This document shows positions 24,461 to 33,793 of a stretch of DNA of 48,485 bases, in pieces. This DNA comes from a bacterium (GTDB lineage: Bacteria; Actinomycetota; Acidimicrobiia; Spongiisociales; Spongiisociaceae): the NCBI GenBank assembly GCA_028821265.1, contig JAPPGU010000034.1, positions 1 through 48,485 on the forward strand. Reading direction: 5' to 3'. The position numbers and the translations under genes were made by a program. The notes below the pieces were generated by a model. That model made no database searches, was not told where the DNA came from, and worked only from the letters and a program-made list of their open reading frames with translations. Within the stretch, counting starts at the first letter, position 1, and each line of letters opens with the position of its first letter.

Positions 24461-24868
24461 TCAATGCTCCTCGATCAACGTCCGGTAGGCGGAAGCGTCG
24501 AGCAGGTCGTCGAGCTGTGCCGCATCGGCCATGCGGACGCGGATCATCCAGCCGTCACCGTAGGGTGAGTCGTTAACCAGCTCCGGTTGGTCTTCGAGGT
24601 CCCCGTTGGTAGCGACCACCACGCCATCCACCGGGGCGTAGAGGTCGGAAACGGTCTTGGCCGATTCGATCTCGCCGCAGGTCTCACCGGCGGACACGCT
24701 GTCTCCCTCGGGGGGAAGGTCCAGGTACACCACGTCTCCCACATTGTCCTGAGCGAAGTCCGTGATGCCGATCGTGGCCTGGTCCGGATTCTCCTCGTCG
24801 CGGCGCAGCCACTCGTGCTCCTCCGTGTAGAGAAGGTTGTCGGGAATCTCGTAGTCGGCCTTCATCAC
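24461..24868 (-). CDS. gcvH: Glycine cleavage system H protein
   Basis: 135 residues. The lipoyl-lysine is Lys71 in GEIESAKTVSDLYAP, the standard attachment motif, followed by the hinge VDGVVVATNGDL. HEWLRR at the start and SPYGDGWMIRVRM near the end are typical. It shuttles the aminomethyl group between P, T and L proteins. The start codon is one of two consecutive ATGs (24868 or 24865) overlapping the gcvT stop. Confidence 0.95.
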   Translation of the reverse strand: MMKADYEIPDNLLYTEEHEWLRRDEENPDQATIGITDFAQDNVGDVVYLDLPPEGDSVSAGETCGEIESAKTVSDLYAPVDGVVVATNGDLEDQPELVNDSPYGDGWMIRVRMADAAQLDDLLDASAYRTLIEEH

Positions 24869-25980
24869 TCCCTCGACTTTCGGTAGAACGGGCGGCGCAC
24901 GACTTCGACCGGGAGCATACGGCCGCGTACGTCGACATCGAAACGGGCGCCGGTCTTCGCAAGCTCCACGGGAAGGTAGGCCATGCCGATGCCGAGACGC
25001 AAGCTCGGGCTGAAGCTTCCGCTGGTGAGCCGAGCCACGGGGTCGCCGCCTTCCGGAGCGTGCACGGCGTAGCCCGACCGCAGTACGCCGCGCCCGCGCG
25101 CCTCGAGGTGGGCGAGCCGCCGTGTCCGGGGTCGCCCCCGCGCCTCGACCAGCGCATCGCGCCCTGTAAATGGCGCACCGTCATCGAGGGTCACCGCAAA
25201 ACCCAGGCCGGCGTCGTAGGGGCTCGTCTCCGCGTCCAGATCGTTGCCGTACAGGGGCAGCGCAGCCTCCAGGCGCAGCGTGTCCCGCGCCCCGAGACCC
25301 GCCGGCGATGCCCCTCCCTCGATCAGCGCATCCCACAACGCCGCGGCCTGCGCGAGCCCGACTACGCACTCGCCGCCGTCCTCGCCCGTATAGCCGGTGC
25401 GGGCGAACATGACCTGCCCACCGTCCCAGTCGAGTTCCACGCAGGAGCGCATCTCGAGCCCCTCTACGGCGGGCCCGAGGACCGTGCTCAGAAGCGACAA
25501 CGCGTCCGGACCCTGCACGGCCAGCATCGCGGTCTCAGCGGTGATCTCGGAGGCCTCGTCGCCGAACACGGACCGGAGCCGGTCGAAGTCCTGCTCGGCG
25601 TTGGAAGCGTTGTGGACGACCGCCCACCGCTCTCCGGCCAGCCGGTAGACGAACACGTCATCATCGATGCCCCCGGCCTCGTTGCAGTAGAGCGAGTAGT
25701 GCGCCTTGCCGGGCACGAGCCCGGTCACATCGAAGGTGGTCACCGATCTGAGCAGCGGCCCCGCCTGCGATCCCTGCACCAGGGCCCGGCCGAGGTGAGA
25801 GACATCGAAGACCCCCACCCCTTCGCGTACGGCATGGTGCTCGCCGACTATCCCCTGGTACTGGAGCGGCATCTCCCAGCCGGCGAAGGGTGCGAAGCGG
25901 GCGCCGAGGGCTTCGTGCCGGTCCCGCAGGGTTAGCTGTCTGAGCCTGCGTCCGGCGCCCGAACCGCCGTCTTCTGTCAC
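24865..25980 (-). CDS. gcvT: Glycine cleavage system T protein (aminomethyltransferase)
   Basis: 371 residues. Motifs: FAPFAGWEMPLQYQGIVGEHHAVREGVGVFDVSHLGR at the start, SLYCNEAGGIDDDVFVYRL in the middle, RTGYTGEDGGECVV and LGARDTLRLEAALPLYGNDLD later. It releases ammonia and passes the methylene to tetrahydrofolate. First gene of the operon. A -10-like TAAACT lies on the minus strand at 25992-25987, seven bases before the GTG, consistent with a leaderless start. I saw no glycine riboswitch upstream. Confidence 0.95.
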   Translation of the reverse strand: MTEDGGSGAGRRLRQLTLRDRHEALGARFAPFAGWEMPLQYQGIVGEHHAVREGVGVFDVSHLGRALVQGSQAGPLLRSVTTFDVTGLVPGKAHYSLYCNEAGGIDDDVFVYRLAGERWAVVHNASNAEQDFDRLRSVFGDEASEITAETAMLAVQGPDALSLLSTVLGPAVEGLEMRSCVELDWDGGQVMFARTGYTGEDGGECVVGLAQAAALWDALIEGGASPAGLGARDTLRLEAALPLYGNDLDAETSPYDAGLGFAVTLDDGAPFTGRDALVEARGRPRTRRLAHLEARGRGVLRSGYAVHAPEGGDPVARLTSGSFSPSLRLGIGMAYLPVELAKTGARFDVDVRGRMLPVEVVRRPFYRKSRE

Positions 25981-26016
25981 ACCCTCAGTTTAGCGACGGT
26001 TTTTTCACGGCCTTGG

Positions 26017-26029
26017 CTTCATGATGAAG
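26017..26029. promoter_or_regulatory. Perfect palindrome upstream of gcvT
   Basis: CTTCATGATGAAG is a perfect 13-base palindrome lying 37 bases upstream of the gcvT start and 11 bases after the CoA-transferase stop. It could be an operator of the glycine cleavage operon. It is too short to be a terminator and has no T-run. Confidence 0.35.
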
Positions 26030-26039
26030 ACCCCCGGCA

Positions 26040-27254
26040 TTATTCAGGCCGACCGAATGCGCCTCCTAGGCGGGCTGCTTCGATGCGGGCATCATCCCAA
26101 CCCATCTCCCGTAGTACTGACTCGGTGTGCTCGCCAGGGTCGGGGGCCGGGCCGGTCGGGCGGAGGTCGGCGCCATCCATCTCGAACGGAGTCGCCACCG
26201 TGCGGAACGTACCCGCGCCAGAATGCTCGATCTCGGGAAAGAGGCCCAGCATCTCGGCCTGGCGATCAGAGGCCACCTCGCTCAGGCTGGAGGCCGGACC
26301 CCAGACCAGGCCCGCCTCGTCGAGGATCCTGCCCCACTCCCCCAGTGTCCTGGTCGCGAAGGCCCGATCGAGGCGCTCGACTACCAGCGCCATGTTCTCT
26401 AGGCGGGCATCGGCGTCGGCGAAACGCACGTCATCGATCATGTCCTCGACACCCAGCGCCAGGCAGAGCGGCCGCCACATCGCACCCCCGGGCATGGTCA
26501 GGAACAGCCACCGGCCGTCCGAGGTGCGGTAGCGGTTGTTCAGAGCGGTGACCTCGGACGATCTCGACCGGTGTTCACGGTCCCGTCCGTCCACCAGGGC
26601 GGCGGCCAGCATGCTGGCCATGGTCCAGATCCCCATGGAGAGGAGGCTGGTGTCGACCACCTGGCCGCGGCCGGTCCGCTCGGCGGTGCGGAGGCCGAGC
26701 AGGATCGCAGCCACCATCGCCATGGCAGTGGCGTGATCGCCGGGTCCCGTCGGTGGCTTAGGAGCGTCGCCATCGGGCGGGGTCATGGTGTCGATCATGC
26801 CACCGCGGGCGAAGAAGGCGGTCATGTCGAAGCCGGGCCGGTGGGCCTCGGGGCCCCGGCTCCCGTACCCGCTCACCCGGGCCACCACCAGCCGCGGATT
26901 TACCTCCAGCAGGTCGGACGGTTCCAGGCCGTACTTCACCAGCCGGTAGTTGAGCATGTTGGTGAGGAACACGTCGGCGGAGCCCGCCAGCGCCAGCAAC
27001 GCCTCCCGGCCCGCCCCGGTGTTGACCGCCAGCGTTACGGACCGCTTGCCCCGGTTGCTGACCGTGAACGGATAGTCCACCTCGGCGGCGGAACCGCTGA
27101 CCTCGGGAGAACGGAGGAAGCCGCGGACTGGATCACCGGTGGGGGGCTCCACCTTGATGACATCGGCGCCCAGATCGGCCAGGACCGCGCCCGCCGCGGG
27201 CGCAGCGATCCAGTTGGCCAGCTCGATGACACGTACGTCATCCAGGGGCTTCAT
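26040..27254 (-). CDS. CaiB/BaiF-family CoA-transferase
   Basis: 404 residues from the ATG at 27254; the frame is open far beyond it, but that part lies over the aldolase gene. Class III CoA-transferase: VRVIELANWIAAPAAGAVLADLGADVIKVEPPTGDPVRG, NRGKRSVTLAVNT, and the catalytic Asp in HRPGFDMTAFFARGGM. These enzymes move CoA between carboxylic acids through an acyl-aspartyl intermediate. The substrate is not predictable; relatives act on carnitine, formate or racemise alpha-methylacyl-CoA. The aldolase stop lies 29 bases upstream, so co-transcription is likely. Confidence 0.88.
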   Translation of the reverse strand: MKPLDDVRVIELANWIAAPAAGAVLADLGADVIKVEPPTGDPVRGFLRSPEVSGSAAEVDYPFTVSNRGKRSVTLAVNTGAGREALLALAGSADVFLTNMLNYRLVKYGLEPSDLLEVNPRLVVARVSGYGSRGPEAHRPGFDMTAFFARGGMIDTMTPPDGDAPKPPTGPGDHATAMAMVAAILLGLRTAERTGRGQVVDTSLLSMGIWTMASMLAAALVDGRDREHRSRSSEVTALNNRYRTSDGRWLFLTMPGGAMWRPLCLALGVEDMIDDVRFADADARLENMALVVERLDRAFATRTLGEWGRILDEAGLVWGPASSLSEVASDRQAEMLGLFPEIEHSGAGTFRTVATPFEMDGADLRPTGPAPDPGEHTESVLREMGWDDARIEAARLGGAFGRPE

Positions 27255-27283
27255 GTCTCGGTCATCCGAGCAGGCGCCACACG

Positions 27284-28168
27284 TTACGTATCCGAAGCTC
27301 CGAACACGTTGCCCACCAGCCGGTCCAGTACCCCATCGAACTCCGCCTGGGACTGGTCCACCGCCAAGCCCTCCAGGAGGGCCCGGCTGAAGCTCGCAAC
27401 CATGCCGCGTTGCCGGGCCAGGCGCTCGCACGCCTCCACGTGGTCGTAGCCCCCGGAGAGGGCCGCTACCCGGACCACGTTGGGATGCTCGACCAGACCC
27501 ATGTACAGATCGTCCCGGCTGGGAAGCGTCAGCTTGAGCATCACGCCCGAGTCCCCGAGCCGGCCCAGCCGGGCCAGGATGGCCCGCAGCAGCAGGTCCT
27601 CGGCTCCGGCCTTTTCCGGGCTGTTGATGTCCACCTCCGGCTCGAGGATGGGAATCAATCCGGCCTCCAGAATCCGCTCCCCCACCTCGAACTGCTGCTC
27701 CACGTTGGCCTCGATGCCATCCCTGTCGGCCAGCTTGATGACCGAGCGCATCTTGGTGCCGAAGACGGCGCGCCCCCGGCCTTCTTCCAGCAGATCCTCC
27801 AGGCCGGCCATCGGCTTCATGAGTTGGACGCCGTCGCGCTCCTCGTCCAGACCCTCGTCCACCTTCAGGAAGGGCACCACGCCCTTCTCCTGCCACAGGT
27901 AACGGGCCGTGGCAACACCCTCGATCCGGCGGCGCATCGTGTCGGCGAACAGGATGGCTCCCAAGATCCTGTCCCCGCCGAAACCGGGGCTGGTGATTAT
28001 CCGGGTTCGCATGTCGTGGATCAGATCGAACATCTCGTCGCTGGTCGAGTAGGCGTCCTCCGGTACCCCGTATCCCGCCAGCGCCTTGGGTGAGCTACCC
28101 CCGCTCTGGTCCAGGGCGGCGATGAACCCCTTCCCTTCCTTAACCTTCTGCAACTGGTTTAAGTTCAT
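27284..28168 (-). CDS. Class I fructose-bisphosphate aldolase
   Basis: 294 residues. Matches the bacterial class I aldolase of the Staphylococcus type: LQKVKEGKGFIAALDQSGGSSPKAL, KVDEGLD, GLIPILEPEVDI and the Schiff-base lysine Lys212 in GVMLKLTLPS, then a GGYDHVEACERLARQRGM phosphate-binding loop. It cleaves fructose-1,6-bisphosphate to triose phosphates in glycolysis and works in reverse in gluconeogenesis. It is divergent from the MFS-like gene, with a 79-base shared control region. Confidence 0.92.
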   Translation of the reverse strand: MNLNQLQKVKEGKGFIAALDQSGGSSPKALAGYGVPEDAYSTSDEMFDLIHDMRTRIITSPGFGGDRILGAILFADTMRRRIEGVATARYLWQEKGVVPFLKVDEGLDEERDGVQLMKPMAGLEDLLEEGRGRAVFGTKMRSVIKLADRDGIEANVEQQFEVGERILEAGLIPILEPEVDINSPEKAGAEDLLLRAILARLGRLGDSGVMLKLTLPSRDDLYMGLVEHPNVVRVAALSGGYDHVEACERLARQRGMVASFSRALLEGLAVDQSQAEFDGVLDRLVGNVFGASDT

Positions 28169-28247
28169 GTTCTCGTTCCGGCTAGTCCTACTTCGTGGGC
28201 CCGCACCGGCGGGACGGTCCGCCCGCGCTCGCCGCTACGTTAATGGT

Positions 28248-29540
28248 GTGAGCACCGACTATCCGCAGCCCCGGTCTCCCTCGAAGATCTCCCGCGCCAC
28301 CCGGGCCGTGGGCCGCAAGATCGAGGGGCAGTTCTCACGACACGGCTGGGCCTTCCGGCGACTGGCTATCTCCCATGCCACGAACGTGGCCGGAGACGCC
28401 CTGGTGGCCCTGGCCCTGGCCGACACGCTGTTCTTCTCGGTGCCCACCACGGAGGCTCGGGGCAATGTGGTTGCCTTCCTTCTCCTCACCCTGGCACCCT
28501 TCGCCGTGATCGGACCCGTGCTCGGGTCGCTGGTCCACCGGCTGCCTCGCAGCCACCGGGCCGGCCTGGCCGTCGGATCGTTGGGGCGGGTGGTGCTGGT
28601 GATCGCCATGATGCGGGCGGAGACCGACGTAGTGATGCTGTCGATGGTGTTCGGGATCCTGGTGCTGTCCCGGATCTACGGGATCAGCCGTAGCTCCATC
28701 CTGCCCACCGCGCTACCGAATCCGGCCGATCTGGTGGAGGCCAACGCCCGCCTCGCCCGGCTCGGAATCCTCGCCGGCGGAGCAGTCCTCCCGATCGGGC
28801 TGGGAGCCATCAATCTGGTGGGAAGCACAGCCGCCCTCGTGCTGGCAGCCGTTGTCTTCGCCTGGTCGGGCGTCTCCGCTCTGGGTCTGCGAGTAGACCT
28901 GCGGCCGGCCGCCCGGGATCCGGGCGCGGAGGCGGTGCATGCCGCCCGGTCCCCCGCGTCCCGGCGGGCGGTCCGCCACGCCCGCATAGCTACCGCCATC
29001 GTCCGCCTACTGAACGGCTACCTCCTCCTCCTGGTGGCCTTTGTGTTCCGGGACAACGAAGCGGGAATAGTGGGATTCGGCAGCCTGCTGCTCGCCGCCG
29101 GCGCCGGATTCGGCGTGGCATCGCTGCTGGCGCAGTTCCTGGCTAGGCGCCTTCGCGAGGAACCGATGGTGGTGGCGGCCCTAGCCCTGGAGGCGGCCGC
29201 GGCGTTCATCAGCGCCCACGTGTTCGGGGTGTGGTCGGCCGCGGCCGTGGCGTTCTTCGCCGGGCTCGCCTGGGGAACGGCCAAGTTCGGATACGACGGC
29301 CTCCTCCACGCCAGCGTCAGGCCCGAGGAACGGGGCCGGACCTTCACCTATTCGGAGACCCTCTTCCAACTCGCCTGGGTGGTGGGCGCGGTCATTCCCG
29401 TACTGGTGCGCATCCCCGCCACGCTCGGGCTGATCCTGGCCGGATGCGCGGCGCTGCTGGCCCAGGTGGTCCTGGTGAGCGCCCTGCTGATCTCGATGGC
29501 CGAACCCGCCGACACGGACCCCTACGGCATCCATCGATAG
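28248..29540 (+). CDS. MFS-like membrane transporter
   Basis: About 430 residues from the GTG at 28248, chosen since the frame before it lies over the aldolase promoter. Roughly 11-12 hydrophobic helices are visible, with short charged loops (RLPRSHRAGLAVGSLGR between helices 2 and 3, and a longer basic loop near the middle, HAARSPASRRAVRHARI), the two-times-six pattern of the major facilitator superfamily. VLSRIYGISRSSILPTALP is a typical cytosolic segment of the MFS_3-like exporters. The substrate is unknown. It converges with the DNA ligase gene four bases later. Confidence 0.78.
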   Translation: MSTDYPQPRSPSKISRATRAVGRKIEGQFSRHGWAFRRLAISHATNVAGDALVALALADTLFFSVPTTEARGNVVAFLLLTLAPFAVIGPVLGSLVHRLPRSHRAGLAVGSLGRVVLVIAMMRAETDVVMLSMVFGILVLSRIYGISRSSILPTALPNPADLVEANARLARLGILAGGAVLPIGLGAINLVGSTAALVLAAVVFAWSGVSALGLRVDLRPAARDPGAEAVHAARSPASRRAVRHARIATAIVRLLNGYLLLLVAFVFRDNEAGIVGFGSLLLAAGAGFGVASLLAQFLARRLREEPMVVAALALEAAAAFISAHVFGVWSAAAVAFFAGLAWGTAKFGYDGLLHASVRPEERGRTFTYSETLFQLAWVVGAVIPVLVRIPATLGLILAGCAALLAQVVLVSALLISMAEPADTDPYGIHR

Positions 29541-29543
29541 CCG

Positions 29544-31067
29544 TCACCCTCCGCGTTCCTCGAATATCCGCTGGATCCGCTGGATGGTGTCGGCCTGAAC
29601 GGGCGGCTTGTCGGGCCGGTACTGCTTGACGCGGGCGAAACGGAGCGCTACCCCGCCCGGATACACCGGGCTCGACTGAACCCCGTCGAAGGCCACCTCC
29701 ACCACCACCTCGGGCTGCAGGAACACGACATGGCGTTCCCTTCGGACCGCGATCTCCAGGAACCGCTCGGTCTGCCAGGCCAGCATCGCATCGGTCAGGC
29801 CCTTGAAGGTCTTGCCCACCATCACGAACCGGTCGCTCTCGGCGTCCCGGGCACCCAGGTGCAGGTTGGAGAGCCGCCCGGTCCGGCGCCCGTGGCCCCA
29901 TTCGGCGGCCAGCACCACCAGGTCGAGGTGATAAGCCGGCTTGACCTTGAGCCAGGCCGATCCCCTCCGGCCCGCTTGGTAGGTGGAGCCGATCGCCTTG
30001 ACCATGATCCCTTCGTGGCGGCTCCGGCGGGCCTCCGACAGAGCGCCCTCGGCTTCCAGGACCCGGTCGGTCACCAGCCTGGGTACCCGGCATCCGGCAG
30101 GGACCAGATTGTCGAGCACGGAGATGCGCCGGCCGAGGGGGAGGTCGATCAGGTCCTCGCCGTCGAGATGCAGGATGTCGAAGAAGTACGGGTACAGCGG
30201 CTTCCTGCCGCCCTCCTCATGGGTGCCGAAGTGGCTCATGATCTGCTCGAAGCGCTCCGGCCGGCCCTCGAGATCATGAGCCAGCACCTCCCCGTCGAGC
30301 ACCACGCTCGAGACGGGAAGGCCGGACACCACCTCGGCCACCAGCGGCAGCCGGTCGGTGACGTCGTTGAGCCGCCGGCTGAACACCGCCACCTGCGAAC
30401 CGGACCGGTGCGCCTGGATGCGGACGCCGTCGAGCTTCCACTCCACCGATGCCCGGCCGGACGACTCCATCGCATCCGCGGCCGACGCGGAGGTCGAGGC
30501 CAGCATCGGCCGGACCGGCCGCAACGGAACGATGCGCATCGCCTGCAGAGCCTCCGCTCCCTCCGTGAGGGCCGGAACGGCGATCGATCCGAGGTCACCC
30601 CCGAGCATGGCGGCCCGCCTCACCACTGCCGCATCGATTCCCGATGCCACCGCCACCGCGTCCATCATCAGGCCCTCGAGCGCGCCGTGCCGCAGTTCTC
30701 CGGTCAGCAGCCGCCGCAGGTAGTCCTGCTCGTCAGAGGTGGCCCTACCGAGCAGGCACTCGAGCAGGTCGGTCCGGCGAGCCTGGGAACCGGAACCCGT
30801 GATACCCGGGATCGTGCCGATCACCCGATCTACCTCCGTGATGTCGAGGATCGGTTCCGGCACGGGATCGACCTTCGAAGCCCACAGCGCGGCCGGGCCC
30901 ACGCCAACACGTCCCTGCCGCGGCCGGCCGGAGAGGAAGCCGACCAGGATCCGTATCTCTTCGGGCTCCGCCCGAGCGAGGAGATCGGCCAGACCGGCAA
31001 CCTTGGCGCGGCGCGCCCTCGTGCCCGCGATCTTCCGCGACGTAGCAACCACCTCGGCAAATCTCAA
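29544..31067 (-). CDS. ligB: ATP-dependent DNA ligase
   Basis: 507 residues. The nucleotidyl lysine is in EWKLDGVRIQAHR (motif I KxDG, Lys211), with VVLDGEVLA (motif III), YFFDILHLDG, EGIMVK (motif IV) and AWLKVKPAY (motif V). An N-terminal helical DNA-binding domain and a C-terminal OB domain (VVLAAEWGHGRRTG and beyond) complete the LigB type of actinobacteria. I start at the TTG at 31067, preceded by GGAGG with six-base spacing, and not at the farther TTG at 31088. It seals nicks, probably in repair, alongside the essential NAD-dependent LigA, which is not in this window. Confidence 0.93.
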   Translation of the reverse strand: MRFAEVVATSRKIAGTRARRAKVAGLADLLARAEPEEIRILVGFLSGRPRQGRVGVGPAALWASKVDPVPEPILDITEVDRVIGTIPGITGSGSQARRTDLLECLLGRATSDEQDYLRRLLTGELRHGALEGLMMDAVAVASGIDAAVVRRAAMLGGDLGSIAVPALTEGAEALQAMRIVPLRPVRPMLASTSASAADAMESSGRASVEWKLDGVRIQAHRSGSQVAVFSRRLNDVTDRLPLVAEVVSGLPVSSVVLDGEVLAHDLEGRPERFEQIMSHFGTHEEGGRKPLYPYFFDILHLDGEDLIDLPLGRRISVLDNLVPAGCRVPRLVTDRVLEAEGALSEARRSRHEGIMVKAIGSTYQAGRRGSAWLKVKPAYHLDLVVLAAEWGHGRRTGRLSNLHLGARDAESDRFVMVGKTFKGLTDAMLAWQTERFLEIAVRRERHVVFLQPEVVVEVAFDGVQSSPVYPGGVALRFARVKQYRPDKPPVQADTIQRIQRIFEERGG

Positions 31068-31237
31068 CCGGCACCTCCGATCGCTCAACGGCCGGGTCGT
31101 CCGCGGCGGAATCTACTCGTGAAACGCCCACGCGTACCGTAGAGTCCTAACTACCAAGGGACGGAACACAAGCCCGCGGCCAGCGAGAGATGAGCATCCC
31201 CTCCTGGCGGGCCTGGCAGAACGAACGGGAGGAGCAC

Positions 31238-31738
31238 ATGAACCCGCAAACGATGATCATTGCCATCGGCCTGGTGGCACTCCTGATCGCATACGCGGCC
31301 GTGCGCGATTCCCAGGACGGATGGTCGGGCACGGTCGGCCCGCTGCAGTGGTCCTTCTCCGCAAGCTGGTCTTCGAGCATCGCGGTGGTGCTGGCCCTGG
31401 TCCTGGTGCTGCTGGGGGCGGGGGCGCAGGCCACCATGCTCGCCTTCGGGATTCTGGCGGTGCTGGCGCCCCTGATATACAAGGGGATCGGTCGGTCGGA
31501 GGGGGCTTCGAAGCCGGTCTTCTTCATCGTTGCGGTGATCATGACCTGGTCCACGCTGGTCATCCTCTACACGGCCGCCACCACGGTTCCTTCCCTGGTG
31601 AGTTCGCTTCCGATCCTTTCCGTCCTGGTTATCTATGCCGCCCTGGTCCTTGCCCTCCTCGGAGCGGTGATCAACAGCGTCCGCAACCTGGCCGCGGCGG
31701 CTTCGGGCGACGGCTCGGAGGCCTGGATCCTGCCCTGA
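31238..31738 (+). CDS. Small multi-pass membrane protein
   Basis: 166 residues from the ATG at 31238, which has GGGAGGAG just upstream; the frame opens at 31190. Five hydrophobic helices are visible, beginning with MIIAIGLVALLIAYAAV and ending with LVIYAALVLALLGAVINSV. The family is not recognised and no catalytic residues stand out. Function unknown; it stands alone between the ligase gene and a small minus-strand gene. Confidence 0.6.
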   Translation: MNPQTMIIAIGLVALLIAYAAVRDSQDGWSGTVGPLQWSFSASWSSSIAVVLALVLVLLGAGAQATMLAFGILAVLAPLIYKGIGRSEGASKPVFFIVAVIMTWSTLVILYTAATTVPSLVSSLPILSVLVIYAALVLALLGAVINSVRNLAAAASGDGSEAWILP

Positions 31739-31750
31739 AGCTGTAAAGGT

Positions 31751-32026
31751 TCAGCCGGCGAAGGGCGAGTCCCCGCTACCCAGCACCGACATCTGGCGCT
31801 GCTTACCCGATACCGGGCCCGGAAGGATCAGGGCGGGCGCCCGGAAGGAACCGGGGACCTCCAGATCGACCATCATGGTCTTGCCGTCGAGCGCGCCCCC
31901 ACTCCACACGGTCATGGTGCCACCCCAGCGGTGGCCCGGATGGTCGATCTCACCCAAAGACACCTCGGCCACGTCCAGGATGTTCCCGCCCTCGCCGATG
32001 ACACGTACGTAACCCTGGTAACTCAC
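31751..32026 (-). CDS. Small hypothetical protein
   Basis: 91 residues: MSYQGYVRVIGEGGNILDVAEVSLGEID, then a beta-rich middle (GTMTVWSGGALDGKTMMVDLEVPG) and a basic tail. No domain is recognised. Coding is supported by the composition and by convergence with the membrane protein gene 12 bases away, but a spurious call is possible. The 169 bases between it and the gene starting at 33041 and ending at 32196 hold nothing I can name. Confidence 0.5.
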   Translation of the reverse strand: MSYQGYVRVIGEGGNILDVAEVSLGEIDHPGHRWGGTMTVWSGGALDGKTMMVDLEVPGSFRAPALILPGPVSGKQRQMSVLGSGDSPFAG

Positions 32027-32195
32027 CTACGCATCCTCGCCGGCTCGCTCGCAATCGCGACATCGTAGCCGCTTCATCCGGTTGCCCCGGCGCGGAGCGA
32101 GTCGACCGGAGCCATCCGGGAGGCGCGTCCCCGAGCAGGCACCCGGAACAGGGCTCTTTCCCCATGGCCGCGATTCCAGCCGGGCGGGGCGGGTG

Positions 32196-33041
32196 CTAGT
32201 CGTCGACCAGGTGACGATGCTGATCGAGGAGCGGCACGATTACGTCAGCAGGCGCGGGGGGCAGGAAGATAGTCACCCGGGACACCCCCAAGGCTTCGTA
32301 CCCCTTCCATAGCTCAGCGTCCGGCTGCGAGCCGTAGACGCCGATCTCCACTTCCGACGGATCCCGCCCGGCCTTCTCCAGAAGCCCGTGCAGTGTGGCG
32401 ATGTCCCCGGCCAGGTTCTGCGGGTACACGGGCATCCAGCCGTCGCAGTACTCGGCCACGGCCGCCAGCGCCAATGGGCCTCCTGCGCTACCCATCACGA
32501 TGGGCGGATGCGGCTTCTGGTAGGGCTTGGGCCATGCCCAACTCTCCTCCAGGCTGATCATCTCTCCCCGGTAGGAAGCCCGGTCCTCGGTCCACAGGGC
32601 TTTCATCAGGGCGATCTTCTCCCGGACCAACCTGTGTCTCGTCCGAGCATCGATGCCGTGGCTGGCCATCTCCTCCCGGTTCCAGCCGAACCCGATCCCG
32701 AACTCGAACCGTCCTTCGGAGATGATGTCCAGCGAAGCCACCTCCTTCGCCAGCCAGATCGGATCCCGTTGCGCCACCAGGGCGATGCCGGTGCCGACCT
32801 TCAACCGATCGGTGGTGGCCGCGACGGCGGCCAGCGCCACGAACGAGTCGTAGGTGTACCGGTACTCCTTCGGCAGCGGCGGAGCATTCTTCCGCCCTCC
32901 CCAGGGAGTGATCCGGCTGGTCGGGATATGGCTGTGCTCCGCCACCCAGAGCGACTCGTACCCCCGAGCCTCCAGTTCCTCCCCCAGTTGAACCGGCTGG
33001 ATCGAGTAGTCGGTAAGGAATATGTTCACCCCGACGCGCAT
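32196..33041 (-). CDS. LLM-class F420-dependent oxidoreductase
   Basis: 281 residues, luciferase-like TIM barrel: RVGVNIFLTDYSIQPVQLGEELEARGYESLWVAEHSHIP, LKVGTGIALVAQRDPIWLAKEVASLD, GRFEFGIGFGWNREEM and PHPPIVMGSAGG. The family reduces or oxidises substrates with coenzyme F420 or FMN; F420 use is the usual case in actinobacteria but is inferred. GGAGGAG lies eight bases before the ATG. The partner and substrate are unknown. It is divergent from the msrA gene. Confidence 0.88.
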   Translation of the reverse strand: MRVGVNIFLTDYSIQPVQLGEELEARGYESLWVAEHSHIPTSRITPWGGRKNAPPLPKEYRYTYDSFVALAAVAATTDRLKVGTGIALVAQRDPIWLAKEVASLDIISEGRFEFGIGFGWNREEMASHGIDARTRHRLVREKIALMKALWTEDRASYRGEMISLEESWAWPKPYQKPHPPIVMGSAGGPLALAAVAEYCDGWMPVYPQNLAGDIATLHGLLEKAGRDPSEVEIGVYGSQPDAELWKGYEALGVSRVTIFLPPAPADVIVPLLDQHRHLVDD

Positions 33042-33148
33042 CCGTACACTCCTCCAAGTCGATTCCGACCCCGGACCACGAGGCTAGGGAGGCAGGGTAG
33101 CAACGGCTCGGGAGTAGGATTCCGGGTAGTCGACGAGGGTTGGTTTTG

Positions 33149-33793
33149 ATGTTCCGGACTGCCAAGAACCTGATGACCTCGGCGGAGTCGGCTCTGCCGG
33201 GCCGGGATGCCCCGGTCCTGGAGCCGCGCCCCCATTTCGTGCACGGTCGGACCATCGTGCCGCCGTTTCCGGACGGCATGGAAGTCGCCTACTTCGGCAT
33301 GGGTTGCTTCTGGGGGGTCGAGCGCATCTACTGGCAGATCCCCGGGGTGTACACGACGGCGGCCGGCTACCAGGGTGGGTTCACCCCCAATCCGACCTAC
33401 CGGGAGGTCTGTAGCGGATACACGGGGCACACCGAGGCGGTACTGGTGGTGTTCGATCCTGAGGTCGTCTCCTACGGAGACCTGTTGAAGAGGTTCTGGG
33501 AGGAGCACGACCCGACTCAGGGGATGCGCCAAGGGAACGACCGGGGCACCCAGTACCGGTCGGCGATCTACTGGACATCCGACTCCCAGCGCGAGCTGGC
33601 CTCCCAGACCAAGGAGGCCTACGAGCGGGATCTGGCTGCCCGGGGCTTCGGGCCGGTCACCACCGAGATCCGTGAGGCACCCCCCTTCTACTACGCCGAG
33701 GACTACCACCAGCAGTACCTGGCCAAGATCCCCAACGGCTACTGCGGCCTCAAGGGAACCGGAGTGTCCTGCCGGGTACCGGCGCCTCGGTGA
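33149..33793 (+). CDS. msrA: Peptide methionine (S)-S-oxide reductase
   Basis: 214 residues. The nucleophile is the Cys of GMGCFWGVE (Cys53), followed by [31 protein letters not shown], the RSAIYW loop and the final [17 protein letters not shown]. It reduces methionine-S-sulfoxide in proteins and is thought to be recycled by thioredoxin. The ATG at 33149 follows GAGGG at a distance; the TTG at 33140 is an alternative. The GTG of the next gene overlaps its stop by four bases. Confidence 0.93.
   Translation: MFRTAKNLMTSAESALPGRDAPVLEPRPHFVHGRTIVPPFPDGMEVAYFGMGCFWGVERIYWQIPGVYTTAAGYQGGFTPNPTYREVCSGYTGHTEAVLVVFDPEVVSYGDLLKRFWEEHDPTQGMRQGNDRGTQYRSAIYWTSDSQRELASQTKEAYERDLAARGFGPVTTEIREAPPFYYAEDYHQQYLAKIPNGYCGLKGTGVSCRVPAPR

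Noticed and set aside
25981-26039. Glycine riboswitch before gcvT
   Set aside because: The gap is under 60 bases and lacks tandem aptamer features.
28086-28247. N-terminal extension of the MFS-like protein
   Set aside because: The extra codons overlap the aldolase 5' end and are not membrane-protein-like; the GTG at 28248 is the better start.
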